Shown: one piece after another, positions 20,541 to 30,861 of the stretch
How the letters are laid out: the number at the start of each line of letters is the position of its first letter
Numbering within the stretch: the first letter of the stretch is position 1
Origin: Tridacna crocea
Lineage: Eukaryota > Mollusca > Bivalvia > Cardiida > Cardiidae
Assembly (NCBI GenBank): GCA_943736015.1
Contig: OX031059.1
Span: 48,371,159 to 48,435,158 of the forward strand
Direction of reading: 5' to 3'
DNA length: 64,000 nucleotides
The notes under the pieces: model-generated
The model's input: the letters and a program-made list of their open reading frames with translations, nothing else
The model's database searches: none
What the model was told of the DNA's origin: nothing
Position numbers and translations under genes: made by a program

Positions 20541-20968
20541 TAAAGGTGGGTATTTAGAATTTTCACATCACACCAAATTGAAAAATATATGTATCACTGA
20601 AATTTATATGAAAAAACAATACAATTCATCGATAATCAAGAATCATAAAATTTAAAAAAATATCTTTTTTGGTGGTATTCCCTTAAAAGGCTACGCAGCG
20701 TCTTAAGCTTTTTTTTAGATTTCCCGCCAAAAGTCAAAGAAGCATTGTCGGAAGCGGGTTAAGTGAGTAGCACGTGACTAATGACTCTTAAATTCCATAA
20801 CATAACAAACATGTAATTATTTTCCAAATGTCTAGAACTATATATGAACCTGTTGTTGGATGGTTTTCGACCACTGGGGTTTTATGAATGAAAATTATAA
20901 GGCTTTGGGAGTAAACTATAAGGATAATTTTTTGTATTATTGTAACATTTTCTGAAGGGCCACCTTTA
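20541..20968 (+). mobile_element. TA-flanked MITE (family G), complete copy
   Basis: The ends TAAAGGTGGGTATTTAG and GGGCCACCTTTA are short inverted repeats (AAGGTGG/CCACCTT) with TA outside. The interior includes 'GATTTCCCGCCAAAAGTCAA' and 'GGATGGTTTTCGACCACTGG'. The same sequence in reverse is split into 24904-25022 and about 30320-30622. Confidence 0.75.
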
Positions 20969-21590
20969 AAGCTAATGTCAAAAATCCAAAATTAATGTTA
21001 CTTTTTCAAATCTATATGTTGAGGGATAGTACCTCCTCATTGGACAGTGTATAGCCAAGAGGATCAAATGGTAACAAATATTTTCCCAGGTGCCACTTTT
21101 TTCGTCTCTTTTAAATATAACTACAATCAATTAATGTCCGTATAATCGTGATCGTCGTCTTTAAATGTGCTCGAACAAGATAAAATCTAACACAAAACTC
21201 GTTATCGGAAATTTCATGCAAATTTTCAGCGTTTTCCACTCTTCGACCATAAATGTCTGCCATTTTGTCTCACACTCGTGACGTCACACGATTTTACCGG
21301 AAGTTAGGTTAAAATTACATGTAATTATCGATTTTTGGACAGGTAAAAATGCAACTTATCTCGTAAATGAAACATCACCGAAATTTAGGACCTCTTTTAT
21401 TGATTTACTATTACACAGCTCTAACAGATTTCGAGGAAAAAGTTATGGCCTTGAATTACCCTTTAAATACTTGTTATAATTTCTACTGTACCCGCGATAA
21501 ATCGTCCTGATTGCCATGGCATCAAAACTACTTGACTTGGGAGACACATTCATTAGTAAAAATCTTATCTAGCCTTTAAGTTGCTGAGCG
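20969..21590. other. Unassigned AT-rich stretch
   Basis: No supported gene. 'CACTCGTGACGTCACACGATT' near 21271 is a CRE-like palindrome without a visible gene start. Confidence 0.35.
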
Positions 21591-21690
21591 CAATTCACTG
21601 ACCCTTTGCGGACAGTGTAGATCAAGATCAGACTGCATAGAACGTACAGTCTGATCGTGAATCACATTGTCCGATAAGGAGATATACGAC
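21575..21690. mobile_element. Family-C foldback copy
   Basis: 'GGACAGTGTAGATCAAGATC' and the partly matching 'CAGTCTGATCGTGAATCACA' form an imperfect stem. The left flank 'GCGCAATTCACTGACCCTTTG' matches 22383-22404. Confidence 0.7.
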
Positions 21691-21804
21691 CCCCTATTTA
21701 GCAAAACTTGGGTTTTTACTGTCAGCTTGAGTGTTTCATTTTCAGTTACCTAATAGGATGAGATAATTTTACATCGAATGTGAAAGAAGTTCTTATAACT
21801 TATA

Positions 21805-22032
21805 TTAACCCATTATCACACAATCCTTACTTTTGACGACCTTGAGAAAGAAGCCTTTAGAAAATATTGTGTGAAAAGCAGAAAATGCTGGTAACCAGCA
21901 TTTTCTCCTTTTTCCACAGTGTTTTCTATCCTGCTGAAAACAAAGATCATTTTTGAGTTACATCTATTTTGTCGTCTGCAAGTGCTTTCAGTTTGGACCA
22001 GTCTAAAATTTTGTCGTTTGGTAAAGGGTTAA
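21805..22032 (+). mobile_element. TTAA-A MITE, complete
   Basis: TTAA at both ends. The arms have diverged independently (GTGTGAAAAGCAG versus CTCCTTTTTCCACAG), unlike most copies. Confidence 0.85.
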
Positions 22033-22049
22033 ACACTTTCGATGACTGC

Positions 22050-22200
22050 ATTCAAGAAATTTACCCAACTGTGTGGAGTACTCGTACAGTAATGCTCGTG
22101 ACAAAGATTGACTCCGCTTATCACAAGATTTGAACCCAGAACCTTTGGAGCCTTTTCGGAGAGGCCGACTATCTTCCATCACATCTCTGTCTCCCACATG
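22050..22200 (-). mobile_element. Possible tRNA-derived SINE fragment
   Basis: On the minus strand, 'GATAGTCGGCCTCTCCG' and the B-box-like 'GGGTTCAAATCTTG' lie at tRNA-like distance. The plus strand reads CAAGATTTGAACCC at about 22127-22140. No tail is identified. Confidence 0.35.
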
Positions 22201-22364
22201 GACATGTACAAGTAATCATCTCTGAAAAATGGCATGCTACTTTTACTATGCCATTTGCCATCACTCAGAATTTCCTCTAGACACTTCGATTGGACACTCA
22301 TTCGTCATCAAAGCATGGCTTTTACCATCTTGACTTGCCTTCTGTATAATGGCCTAGTATTTAT

Positions 22365-22442
22365 TTAACCCCTAGGCTACTTAGCGCGACTCACTGACCT
22401 TTTGCGGACAGTGTAGATCAAGATCAGACTGCACAGAACGTT
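22365..22442. mobile_element. Family-C foldback, half copy
   Basis: 'GCGCGACTCACTGACCTTTT' and 'GCGGACAGTGTAGATCAAGA' through 'CAGACTGCACAGAACG' form one arm only. The partner arm is missing. Confidence 0.7.
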
Positions 22443-22465
22443 TCGGTATTGTCATGATGACTTGC

Positions 22466-22695
22466 TTAACCCATTACCACACAGTCCCTACTCTTGACGC
22501 CCCTGAGAAAGAAGCCTATAGAAAACATTGTGGGAAAAGGAGAAAATGCTGGTAACCAGCATTTTCTCCTTTTCCCACAATTTTTTTCTACCCTTCACAA
22601 AACAGATTTCAAATTTTCAGTCACTTTTGTTTTGTCATCTGCAAATGTTTTCAATTTGGACCAGTCTAAATTATCATTGTTTGGTAATGGGTTAA
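22466..22695 (+). mobile_element. TTAA-A MITE, complete
   Basis: TTAA at both ends. The hairpin is perfect from GTGGGAAAAGGAG through the ATGCTGGTAACCAGCAT tip. It is a good family reference copy. Confidence 0.9.
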
Positions 22696-22787
22696 TATCA
22701 TGCATCACGCGGGGTGCATTAAACCCACTTTTTTCACCCACAGCATAGTTCATTTATTTTTGTTGTCATGGTAAGAGTTTATTCCAA

Positions 22788-22801
22788 CCCCCCCCCCCCC
22801 A
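22788..22801. repeat. Poly-C run
   Basis: A run of about 13 C. Confidence 0.9.
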
Positions 22802-23057
22802 CCTAAAAAAGATGCTTTGATTTGCCCATGAATCCTGGGTTCAGCGCTACAAAGGTCAATTTGCCATGGCAGAGCTATATTTGGGGTAACAGGGTACGGG
22901 TGTTGAGTTATCTGTGTCGCGCTCGTGTGTCTGGTACTTCACTATCTGACATGATGTCAACATCTCTGTTTACAGGTCATCTTAGATATTGATATAACTA
23001 TACTGCCCATCTTTATTATCTATCTAGTCGGACAGCACAGCAACAGGGCAGGGAGGT

Positions 23058-23116
23058 CAAAAAGATATTAGAGAGAAAGAAAGAAAGAGAGAGAGAGAGG
23101 GGGGGGAGAGAGAGGC
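23058..23116. repeat. GA-rich microsatellite
   Basis: An imperfect (GA)n/(GAAA)n run followed by about eight G and another short GA run. Confidence 0.9.
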
Positions 23117-23374
23117 GGACGGACGGAAAGACAGACAGTTCAACCAGTATCTTGGCAAGGTTGTTATCTGTAACGTTAGTGGATGTCGGAAGGTTAAAAA
23201 TGGAGACTAATCGATACTTGCACTGGTCACTTTTGATATAAACTAAGAACGGAAAATACCAACAATCAAATAAATAATACCATGGTACATATATTACTAG
23301 CCAGTTATTTTCATTCATTACTCATGCTTAATTAGACCAAAGTTTTGACTACATATCATTTTAAATTGCAAAAT

Positions 23375-23603
23375 TTAACTCATTACCACACGAGACAATT
23401 TTAGACTGGTCCAAATTGAGAGCATTTGCAGACGACAAAATAAAGGTGACTGAAAAATAGAAATTTGTTCTGGAAAGGGTAGAAAACACTGTGGGAAAAG
23501 GAGAAAATGCTGGTTACCAGCATTTTCTTCTTTTCCCACAGCGTTTTCAAAAGGCTTCTTTCTCAGGGGCGTCAAAAGTAGGGATTGAGTGGTAATGGGT
23601 TAA
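23375..23603 (-). mobile_element. TTAA-A MITE, complete
   Basis: TTAA at both ends. Arms CACTGTGGGAAAAGGAG and CTTCTTTTCCCACAGCG differ at two places. Confidence 0.9.
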
Positions 23604-23734
23604 AGGACAAAAAATGTAAGTGAAAGTAAGTAATTGTATCCTTACGTTCCAACATTTTCCCAGATTACAAGTTTCATCGTCGAGGAAGTAAGTCGTATCT
23701 GTACATAAATGTTATTGGCATGCAATACGCGAAA

Positions 23735-23832
23735 AGGGGCATTCGGACGTTTGCGTAAAGTGTCGTCTCGGATCAGCCTGCGCAGTTCGCGCAGGCTGAT
23801 CCGAGACGGCTCTTTACGACTGCATAGATAAT
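23735..23832 (+). mobile_element. Family-D foldback copy
   Basis: A near-perfect stem AAAGTGTCGTCTCGGATCAG ... CTGATCCGAGACGGCTCTTT surrounds CCTGCGCAGTTCGCGCAGG. Confidence 0.75.
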
Positions 23833-24249
23833 GTACTACAGTAAACGTGCGTAGTTATCATCGCACATGTCATTGCATATATATAGCAACGCGCAATTTT
23901 TAAGATGAGTGTATCCTTTCTGGGAAATTATTGTGCGTTTTGCACAATGTAACTAATAGAGTACATGAATCACTTGCACCTCGAGTCCAGATAATCATTG
24001 CCCTTAACCTGCGAAATAAATGAAAATAATCTTTCAAGCCGATTGTAAGAATCGAAATTTTGCTATTTCAGTATATTTTCTTTTTGTGAAAAGATATAAT
24101 GACCCATCAATCAAAAAGGGACCCATCTGGGAATTCTGTACATCAATTAGATGAAATCAGATCAAGGATAGTGCAGGTCAGTTTAAGTTGATAATCAAGA
24201 AAAATGAATGTATAGCAAAGCACAATGACCTTTTTTCATATAGAATATG

Positions 24250-24345
24250 TCATTAAAGCGAAAAGTGTCAACCCTGGTCAGCCTGCGCAATTCGCGCAGT
24301 CTGACTAGGGCTGACATTTTTCGCACTTCCCGGAAGGTCCCTTTT
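24250..24345. mobile_element. Family-D foldback copy
   Basis: The stem AAAAGTGTCAACCCTGGTCA ... TGACTAGGGCTGACATTTTT surrounds GCCTGCGCAATTCGCGCAG. Confidence 0.7.
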
Positions 24346-24364
24346 GGCGTGTTGGGTCACATAT

Positions 24365-24478
24365 TTCCTTATCGGACAATGTAAATCCAAGATCAGACCA
24401 CGTTCTGTGCAGTCTGATCTTGATTTACATTGTCTGCGAGAGATTCTTGAGTCGCACATAGCAGCCTAAAGATTAATG
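24365..24478. mobile_element. Family-C foldback copy
   Basis: 'GGACAATGTAAATCCAAGATC' pairs with 'GATCTTGATTTACATTGTCT'. The flanks match the 52130 copy in part. Confidence 0.75.
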
Positions 24479-24903
24479 AGACACTTAAAGTAACAATAAA
24501 GGGCAAATGTCTACAAAGCGGGTGCTTAAATGCATTTGAATTTACATCATACCTTTTAAGGGTATGAAAATTATTGTGAGGATGACAATTTTACCTTTTT
24601 CCTGATTTTTAAAAATCTTTTTTTTTTACTTCCAAGTGGCTAACATATGGCCAGACTACATGAGAACAGACTGTCATACGCACAGTTTCCACAGTATGAT
24701 TTTAATTTAAATGTTATATGACACCTGCTCTGATATCCTGGCCTTTACTGGGCCTTTAATAATTTTGATCTCTATAACATATTAAGGGGCTATCTTGTTT
24801 CAAAATTGTCCATAACTAAATACATGATCAATATAAATAAATCTGACACCGGCCTTGATGTCCGAGTTTAGATCTATATCAGTACATGTAATGTTGCGGT
24901 TTA

Positions 24904-25022
24904 AAGGTGGCCCTTCAGATTTTGGGACAAAATTTTACAAAAAATACAAAAAAATCATCCTTGTACTCCCAAAGCCTTTTAATTTTCATTCATTAAACCC
25001 CACTAGTCGAAAACCATCCGAC
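24904..25022 (-). mobile_element. Family-G MITE, left part of a split copy
   Basis: The reverse complement of about 20850-20968: it begins TAAAGGTGGCCCTTCAG and ends near 'GTCGAAAACCATCC'. The rest of this MITE continues at about 30320 beyond the LINE. Confidence 0.75.
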
Positions 25023-25522
25023 AGCTAGATAAATTAGAGATTTACAACAGCCCAGGTCGACACTGAAGGGAAACACGGTCTATTTTTACATGAGCAACTC
25101 GCTCATTTACATACCGTTTAGTTTAAACATATTTTATTGCCATACATATGTACATGTCAATAACAGCAATACATAAATACAATTTCTAGTATACATGGAA
25201 TGACAAATGTACATTGGCAAAGGGGTCTGGCCACAAGTTCTCACAACTTAGATTCGGCAATTCCCCTCCTCCAATTACATATTAGGAAACAACAGTCTTA
25301 TGGCAGCTAAAAAAATTTCAAACTTTTCAGTAGTTAGGGATAATAAAGAGAAACAGATAATGAAAAATCTGAACATCAAAGACTAATGTACTAGACAACA
25401 TCAGAGTGATAAAGATTATAGATATATTGTATATTATATATTGTCAGCCGGGATTGAGATTGGAGAATTCTGATCAAATGGCGACTCATATAGGATGGGC
25501 TCAAGGAACGTATTATAAACGG

Positions 25523-28500
25523 TCAATCAAACCTTCCTGAGTTTTTAATAAATTCTTGGACAGAATAAACTATTTCAATATTATCATTAAGGCTTAAATT
25601 ATCAGATCCAAACAATAATAAATTTAAGTTTAAAGGGTGATATTTGCGGAGTTTGCGAAATAACATCAATCTTTGATTGGTATATGACAGGCAGTGAAAA
25701 AAATAATGCTCCGCATCTTCAACATAATAGCCACAGTGGCACAAATTACTTTCCGAAATGTGGTTTTTGTGTAAGTCAGATTTCAGGTCGCTGCAATTAT
25801 TTCTTAATCTCGCTTGAAAGACTGAGAATTTGCGATCTCCTACACCAAAGTATTTTGGGACTACAGACACTGGAAATTGACGCAAGATTGATGACTTAAA
25901 CATAGAAAGTGATTGTAGTGATTTTGTTTCCATCGGCAAATTGTTCCATAGAGATATTGCCGACGGAATAAACGACTTCGCAAAGATTTCGGTACGGCGG
26001 GCCAATGTTTCAATATCTAGGGAATTTCGAAGGGAATATACTGTACTATTTCCAACAGTTGATGGAAACAGTTGACATAAAAAGTCTGGAGCTTGACCAT
26101 TGATGATTTTAAACGTTAAAATAAGTTTCTGGTATTTACGTCTGTCGGACAAGCTCAGCCAGCCGATCTCTGTATACAAATTTATAAGAGAAGTGGATCT
26201 CGTAAGTCCTGTAACTATTCTTGCAGCTTCGTTTTGAATTTTTTCAAGAGAATCTCTTTCACTAAAGGTACAGTTATCCCATACAACAGAAGCATACTCA
26301 AGAAGAGGGCGTAAAAATGATATGTAAAGTTGGTTCAAAGAATTTCGGCTTATTTTGAAGTTTACCGCCCTCATCATTCCAAGGATTTTAGAAGCCGACA
26401 CAGTCAATTGCCTTATATGTTCACGCCATTTTCCATTTGCAGAAAGGGTTAAACCTAAGTGTTTATGGTGTTCAACAAAACTTATTTGGACATTATCGAA
26501 GAACAAATTTGGGCTGGGAACGGTTTTTGCAGAAAAGATCATTGCTTCAGTTTTTTGGGGATTGAATGTAACCAGCCACTGCTTTGCCCAGTAAGAAATC
26601 ATTAGTAAGTCATGATTAAGTATACCCTGAATATCTTGAACTGCTGCAGCTGAACAAGCTAATGATGTGTCATCAGCAAATAAACGTGAAATGCTGAGCA
26701 GGTTTTCAGAAATATCATTAACATAAATTAGAAATAGAAGAGGGCCGAGAACTGAGTCTTGTGGAACGCCCGCCTTAACATTCATTAGTTTTGACTTCGC
26801 AGTACCAACAAATACTGCTTGTTGTCTATTTGAAAGATAACTTTTAATCCAATTTAGCAAACAACCATTAATTCCATTTTGTTGCAATTTGAAAAGTAGA
26901 CCCTTATGCCATACTCTATCAAAAGCTTTCGAAATATCACAAAAAACCATACAAGTATTCTGGTTAGAGTCCAGAGAAGAAACAACTTGATGATAGATAT
27001 CAATCAGCTGATGAACAGTAGAATGACCTTTTAGAAAACCTGACTGCTTTTGGTATATTATGTCATTTGAAACAAAGAAATTGTACATATACTTGTAGAC
27101 GCACCGTTCCATTAATTTTCCAACACAACTTAGTAAAGATATAGGACGGTAGTTACTAACGCAAGATTTGTCTCCTATTTTGAACAGTGGCATGATAATA
27201 GACTGTTTCCAACTTTGCGGAAAAGTTTCTTGATCAAGAGATTTATTGAAGATCCTACACAAGGGCTTTGATATACTGTGTTTTGTAGCCTTGAGTAGTT
27301 TATGACTTATTTGATCCGGTCCAATTGCTTTATTTATGTCTAATGTTCCAATAATACTTTCAACATCCGCAACAGAAATTTGAATGGTTGAAAGAGTATT
27401 TAGTGTTTTGTGAACAAAGTTTGGTAAAGTGGCATTTGAGTCATCTAAAGTTGATATGGAAGTAAAATATTCGTTCAGACAATTAGCTTTATCTTCGTCA
27501 GTATAATGAAACGTTTCTAAGTCATTATTCAATGTTTTCAAAACTGGAATCGAATTAATGCTGGTACTGTTGTTGACCAAACTGCGAAGATATTTCCAGT
27601 ACTGTTTTGGATTTTCAAAACGCGATGAGGATAGACGTTCGTCAAGATTACTGTAGTAGCGTTGTTTAGCGTATTTCTTTAGGTTATTTACTTTATTGCG
27701 CATTTTCTTGTATTTTTCCCAATCATTTATACGCTCGGATTTCGTAGCTATAGCCCTTAGTCTGTCTCGTTGTCTACTTGTTCTTCTTATCTCCGAATCG
27801 TACCACGGTCTGTCGTTAGGTCTTATCGTAATTTCTCCAGAAGGAATACACTGGTTCATCAAATTCATTAAAATACGGCTAAAGCGCATACATGCATCAT
27901 TTATGTTAAGGTTGTCTATGAAATCCCAGCACTCATTGTCAATCAATAAATTAAGCTGGTTAAAGTCAGCTCTGTCGAAGTACCATACCTTACGTTTTGA
28001 ACAATGCCTTAGAGGCTGACAGAAATTTAAAACGACTAGAGTTGCTTTGTGATCACTTATTGAACTATCAACATCCAAGGTATCGGAATGAAGGGCATGA
28101 ACAGTGTTAGAAATTAAAATTGGATCAAGAAGAGTTGCAGAATTCTCTGAAATACGGGTAGGTTTTGTGATGACATTAGTAAAATCGTTTAAAGAGATTA
28201 TATGACTTAGGTGATGTTCATTTGGATTTAGGAGGTCCTCGTTAAGATCGCCAAGCAATAATATATGTGGACAACACTCAAGTGCCTTTTCAATATTGAT
28301 ACTTAAATTTTCCCAAAATGCTACAGGTGTACCTGGAGGACGATAAATTGTACATAGCAGAATGACTGTAGATCGACACTTGATTTCAACCCAAATAGAC
28401 TGAATAGCCTCAGATTCTAGGCCAAGCCTTCTTTTTGAAGCATATATATTTGAAACATATACCAAGATTCCACCAGAATGAGATGTAAGGTCGCGCCTAT

Positions 28501-28888
28501 ACATAGTAGAAACATGACTTTCGATCTGTAAGTCGTCATTCTTTACTGTTACATCAAGATGTGTTTCTGTAAAACTTAATACATCAAAATCGGATAAATG
28601 ATCAGCAATATAATTAAGTTTGTGTCTGATGCTGCAAATATTCAAATGCACACAAGACAGAGAGCCATTGTCATCGTGTTGTAAACAAGTAAAGGGACCT
28701 GGATTTAGTTCTATATCTCCCGAAAGGAGAAGTAGTATTGAAGCGAGAAACCAAAGATGAATTCGAAATTTCAAATTAGAGATACAAAAGAATAGAAAAC
28801 ATGTAATCGAACTGAAGGAAGGTTCAAAAAGTTTATTCGTTGTCGAAGAGAACCTCTTGCCAACCCTGCGTGTTTTAACACAGAACAA
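25523..28888 (-). CDS. LINE ORF: 2A leader, AP-like endonuclease and reverse transcriptase
   Basis: This 1121-residue ORF encodes the retrotransposition machinery: target DNA nicking and reverse transcription of the element RNA. A hydrophobic segment (about 28-56) leads into the 2A motif GDIELNPGP (57-65). The endonuclease (about 76-290) has N83, TETHLD (107-112), IYRPPG (181-186), GDLNED (213-218) and SDH (278-280). The RT has KAIGPDQISHKLL (520-532), SNYRPISLLS (578-587), a catalytic-Asp block FCDISKAFDRVW (649-660) and FADD (737-740). A tail CHCGYYVEDAEHYFFHC (1050-1066) suggests a zinc knuckle. D711 replaces the glycine usual in GVPQGSVLGP and may impair activity. The first ATG was chosen since it precedes the leader. 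No ORF1 was recognised. The architecture fits the CR1/L2 group. Confidence 0.95.
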   Translation of the reverse strand: MFCVKTRRVGKRFSSTTNKLFEPSFSSITCFLFFCISNLKFRIHLWFLASILLLLSGDIELNPGPFTCLQHDDNGSLSCVHLNICSIRHKLNYIADHLSDFDVLSFTETHLDVTVKNDDLQIESHVSTMYRRDLTSHSGGILVYVSNIYASKRRLGLESEAIQSIWVEIKCRSTVILLCTIYRPPGTPVAFWENLSINIEKALECCPHILLLGDLNEDLLNPNEHHLSHIISLNDFTNVITKPTRISENSATLLDPILISNTVHALHSDTLDVDSSISDHKATLVVLNFCQPLRHCSKRKVWYFDRADFNQLNLLIDNECWDFIDNLNINDACMRFSRILMNLMNQCIPSGEITIRPNDRPWYDSEIRRTSRQRDRLRAIATKSERINDWEKYKKMRNKVNNLKKYAKQRYYSNLDERLSSSRFENPKQYWKYLRSLVNNSTSINSIPVLKTLNNDLETFHYTDEDKANCLNEYFTSISTLDDSNATLPNFVHKTLNTLSTIQISVADVESIIGTLDINKAIGPDQISHKLLKATKHSISKPLCRIFNKSLDQETFPQSWKQSIIMPLFKIGDKSCVSNYRPISLLSCVGKLMERCVYKYMYNFFVSNDIIYQKQSGFLKGHSTVHQLIDIYHQVVSSLDSNQNTCMVFCDISKAFDRVWHKGLLFKLQQNGINGCLLNWIKSYLSNRQQAVFVGTAKSKLMNVKAGVPQDSVLGPLLFLIYVNDISENLLSISRLFADDTSLACSAAAVQDIQGILNHDLLMISYWAKQWLVTFNPQKTEAMIFSAKTVPSPNLFFDNVQISFVEHHKHLGLTLSANGKWREHIRQLTVSASKILGMMRAVNFKISRNSLNQLYISFLRPLLEYASVVWDNCTFSERDSLEKIQNEAARIVTGLTRSTSLINLYTEIGWLSLSDRRKYQKLILTFKIINGQAPDFLCQLFPSTVGNSTVYSLRNSLDIETLARRTEIFAKSFIPSAISLWNNLPMETKSLQSLSMFKSSILRQFPVSVVPKYFGVGDRKFSVFQARLRNNCSDLKSDLHKNHISESNLCHCGYYVEDAEHYFFHCLSYTNQRLMLFRKLRKYHPLNLNLLLFGSDNLSLNDNIEIVYSVQEFIKNSGRFD
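28694..28717 (-). other. 2A-like ribosome-skipping motif
   Basis: Codons 58-65 of the LINE ORF read DIELNPGP, matching the D-x-E-x-N-P-G-P consensus, with skipping expected between G64 and P65. A hydrophobic stretch lies immediately upstream. 2A-like sequences are known in APE-type non-LTR retrotransposons of invertebrates. Identical motifs occur at 33680-33703, 38662-38685 and 43649-43672. Confidence 0.85.
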
Positions 28889-29628
28889 ACCTATAGCCGC
28901 GCGCCAAATTGCAATAAATGTACCTATGGCGGATCAGTTATATCAAAATCCATAAACAAGTCCGCGCGCGAATATAGGGTCTTGAGCCTACATACAAGTG
29001 TGCCAGACATACACCATCCCCGAATCCCAGCTAACTTTAAAGAACAAACAGAGGAAATGTACAAAAATGTAGAAAAAATAATAAGAATGAAAAAAAGGAG
29101 AACAAAAGATGATTCCAAGAATAAATCCGAATGCATTGAGAGGACTCGTAACGTTTTGGATATGACAGGAACAACGGAATAGTTTACGTAACAAGACCAG
29201 GAAAATAAATTCCAGGAGAAATTGTTGTAAACAATAAAAAAGACATCTTCAAGTTTATGTATAAACAATAACTTAAACTTGTATTAAACGTTTTAGCAGT
29301 AACAGTTGATAAACATCATCAAAGGAGAAGGTACATCATAAGGAAGAGCGATTTTGATTATGAAATAAAATATTTGGCTGAAAAGTCTCAACAGAACTGT
29401 ATGAAGTAGTAAAGGGATATTATTTCTTGATAAAATTGTCATGTTTAGTATACCGTTCAATTATAAATAATTATGGACAGGCTGTACTTAAGAGAGAGAG
29501 AGAGGAGAACGGGCAAAGAGCCTTCAGTTATTTTCCTACCCAAGTAAAGAGTAAACGTAAATTACATGGTAAAATTGTCATACTAAGATTATTAATAGAG
29601 AGCAAGCACAGAGAGAGAGAGAAAGACA

Positions 29629-29643
29629 GGGGGGGGGGGGGGG
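29629..29643. repeat. Poly-G run, length-variable between units
   Basis: 15 G here; 11 in unit 2 (from 34615), 16 in unit 3 (from 39597) and 16 in unit 4 (from 44584). This is the only length difference found between units. Confidence 0.9.
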
Positions 29644-29810
29644 CGGGAATAGGGAGGGGGACGAGCAATCTTGTAATGTGCTTACCTGGTAATAATTTAT
29701 ACTAAACGTACATAATAGGCTTCAATATTATAAAGATTGACATACTATCAATATTGAGGAAAACAAACTATGTGAGTGAGTGGACCGCATATATGTGCGA
29801 AGGTGGGTGT

Positions 29811-29814
29811 GTGC

Positions 29815-29862
<48 letters not shown>

Positions 29863-29876
29863 GAGAGAGAGAGATG
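29811..29876. repeat. (GT)n-(GA)n compound microsatellite
   Basis: A short GTGTGCGTGT... run passes directly into a GA run. It is repeated in each tandem unit at the stated offsets. Short ORFs across it are repeat translations and are not treated as genes. Confidence 0.95.
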
Positions 29877-30319
29877 GCACGCTAAATGTTCATGTAATGT
29901 CTTACAAACCATGTGAGTGTGTGGGGCGCACAATATATTACATCAAAATTGAAGCTTCGCTTCCCGCAGTGATCATGTTTGGTACAACCTGAAGTAATGA
30001 TTCTTTTTACCCAATGTTATATACATATATACAAATAACAGCCAGATATATATACTATATACTGTTTCAGTAAGTACAATATATACACATCTGGTACATA
30101 TATGCATGTATACAAATAACAGCCCAATATATACAAAATACTGATTCAGTAAATACAAAGTATAAGCATAATAGTCCAGGATTTCGTGGTCAACGAAAAG
30201 GACATTTTAACCAACAAAAAACAAATTAATTGTCTCTATTATCCCATATAAAGGAGAAGTATGCACGAAAATACATACCGGAAATTTATATACAAACGAA
30301 GCTTCAAACATAGCATCCG

Positions 30320-30622
30320 AAGTTCTAGACATTATGGAAAATAATTAAATGTTTGTTATGTAATGGAATTTAATAGTCATAAGTCACGTGCAAGTCACTT
30401 AACATTCCCACAATGCTTTTTTTGATTTTGGCGGGAAATCTAAAAATAGCTTAAGAGGCTACGTAGCCTTTTAAGGGAATACCACCAAAGAAATGTTTTT
30501 TTTTTTGTAATTTTATGATTTTTAATTACTGATGATTTGTATTGTTTTTTCATATAAATTTCAGTGACATATATATTTTTTAATTTGGTGGGATGTGAAA
30601 ATTCTAAATACCCACCTTTAAG
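30320..30622 (-). mobile_element. Family-G MITE, right part of a split copy
   Basis: The reverse complement of about 20541-20835: it runs from 'TTCTAGACATTATGGAAAA' through 'TTTTGGCGGGAAATCT' to 'AATACCCACCTTTA'. With 24904-25022 it reconstitutes a full-length MITE. Further copies come only from the tandem duplication. Confidence 0.75.
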
Positions 30623-30646
30623 TCTTCCCTCGATATTGTAAACCAG

Positions 30647-30861
30647 TTAATCCTTTGCCACACAGTCAAGAGTTTAAATGAACGCTTATGAAAACATTGT
30701 GGAAAAAGGAGAAAATGCTGGTAACCAGCATTTTCTCCTTTTTCCACAATGTTTTCTATTTAGCCAAAGAGGAATTTCAGTTATTTAAGTCACAATTATT
30801 TTGTCGTCTTCTAGAGCTATCAATTCGGAAAAATCTAGCATTTTGCCGCGTGATAGTTTAA
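30647..30861 (+). mobile_element. TTAA-A MITE, complete (in every tandem unit)
   Basis: TTAA at both ends. The hairpin is perfect, with matched changes in both arms (GTGGAAAAAGGAG and CTCCTTTTTCCAC). Copies lie at 35629-35843, 40616-40830 and 45603-45817. Confidence 0.85.

Larger units (their letters stand above)
25026..30310 (-). mobile_element. CR1/L2-type non-LTR retrotransposon (LINE) insertion
   Basis: Everything between the two halves of the split family-G MITE is taken as the inserted block, about 5.3 kb, with its 3' end on the left. It has a possible polyadenylation signal (TTTATT on plus, near 25131) downstream of the ORF stop. A 3.4-kb ORF and about 1.4 kb of upstream sequence follow. 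Exact ends are uncertain: no clean target duplication could be defined, and whether all 1.4 kb of the 5' side (including the GT/GA microsatellite) belongs to the element is not shown. Confidence 0.7.

Noticed and set aside
27696-28019. 107-residue plus-strand ORF
   Set aside because: Antisense shadow of the LINE ORF.
28924-29268. 114-residue minus-strand ORF upstream of the LINE ORF, repeated in every unit, as a possible ORF1
   Set aside because: No nucleic-acid-binding, coiled-coil or zinc-knuckle motif. An overlapping frame and the opposite strand are open over the same bases, and the repetition comes only from the tandem duplication.
29748-29992. Ser/His/Thr- and Arg/Glu-rich ORFs on both strands
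   Set aside because: They are translations of the (GT)n/(GA)n microsatellite.
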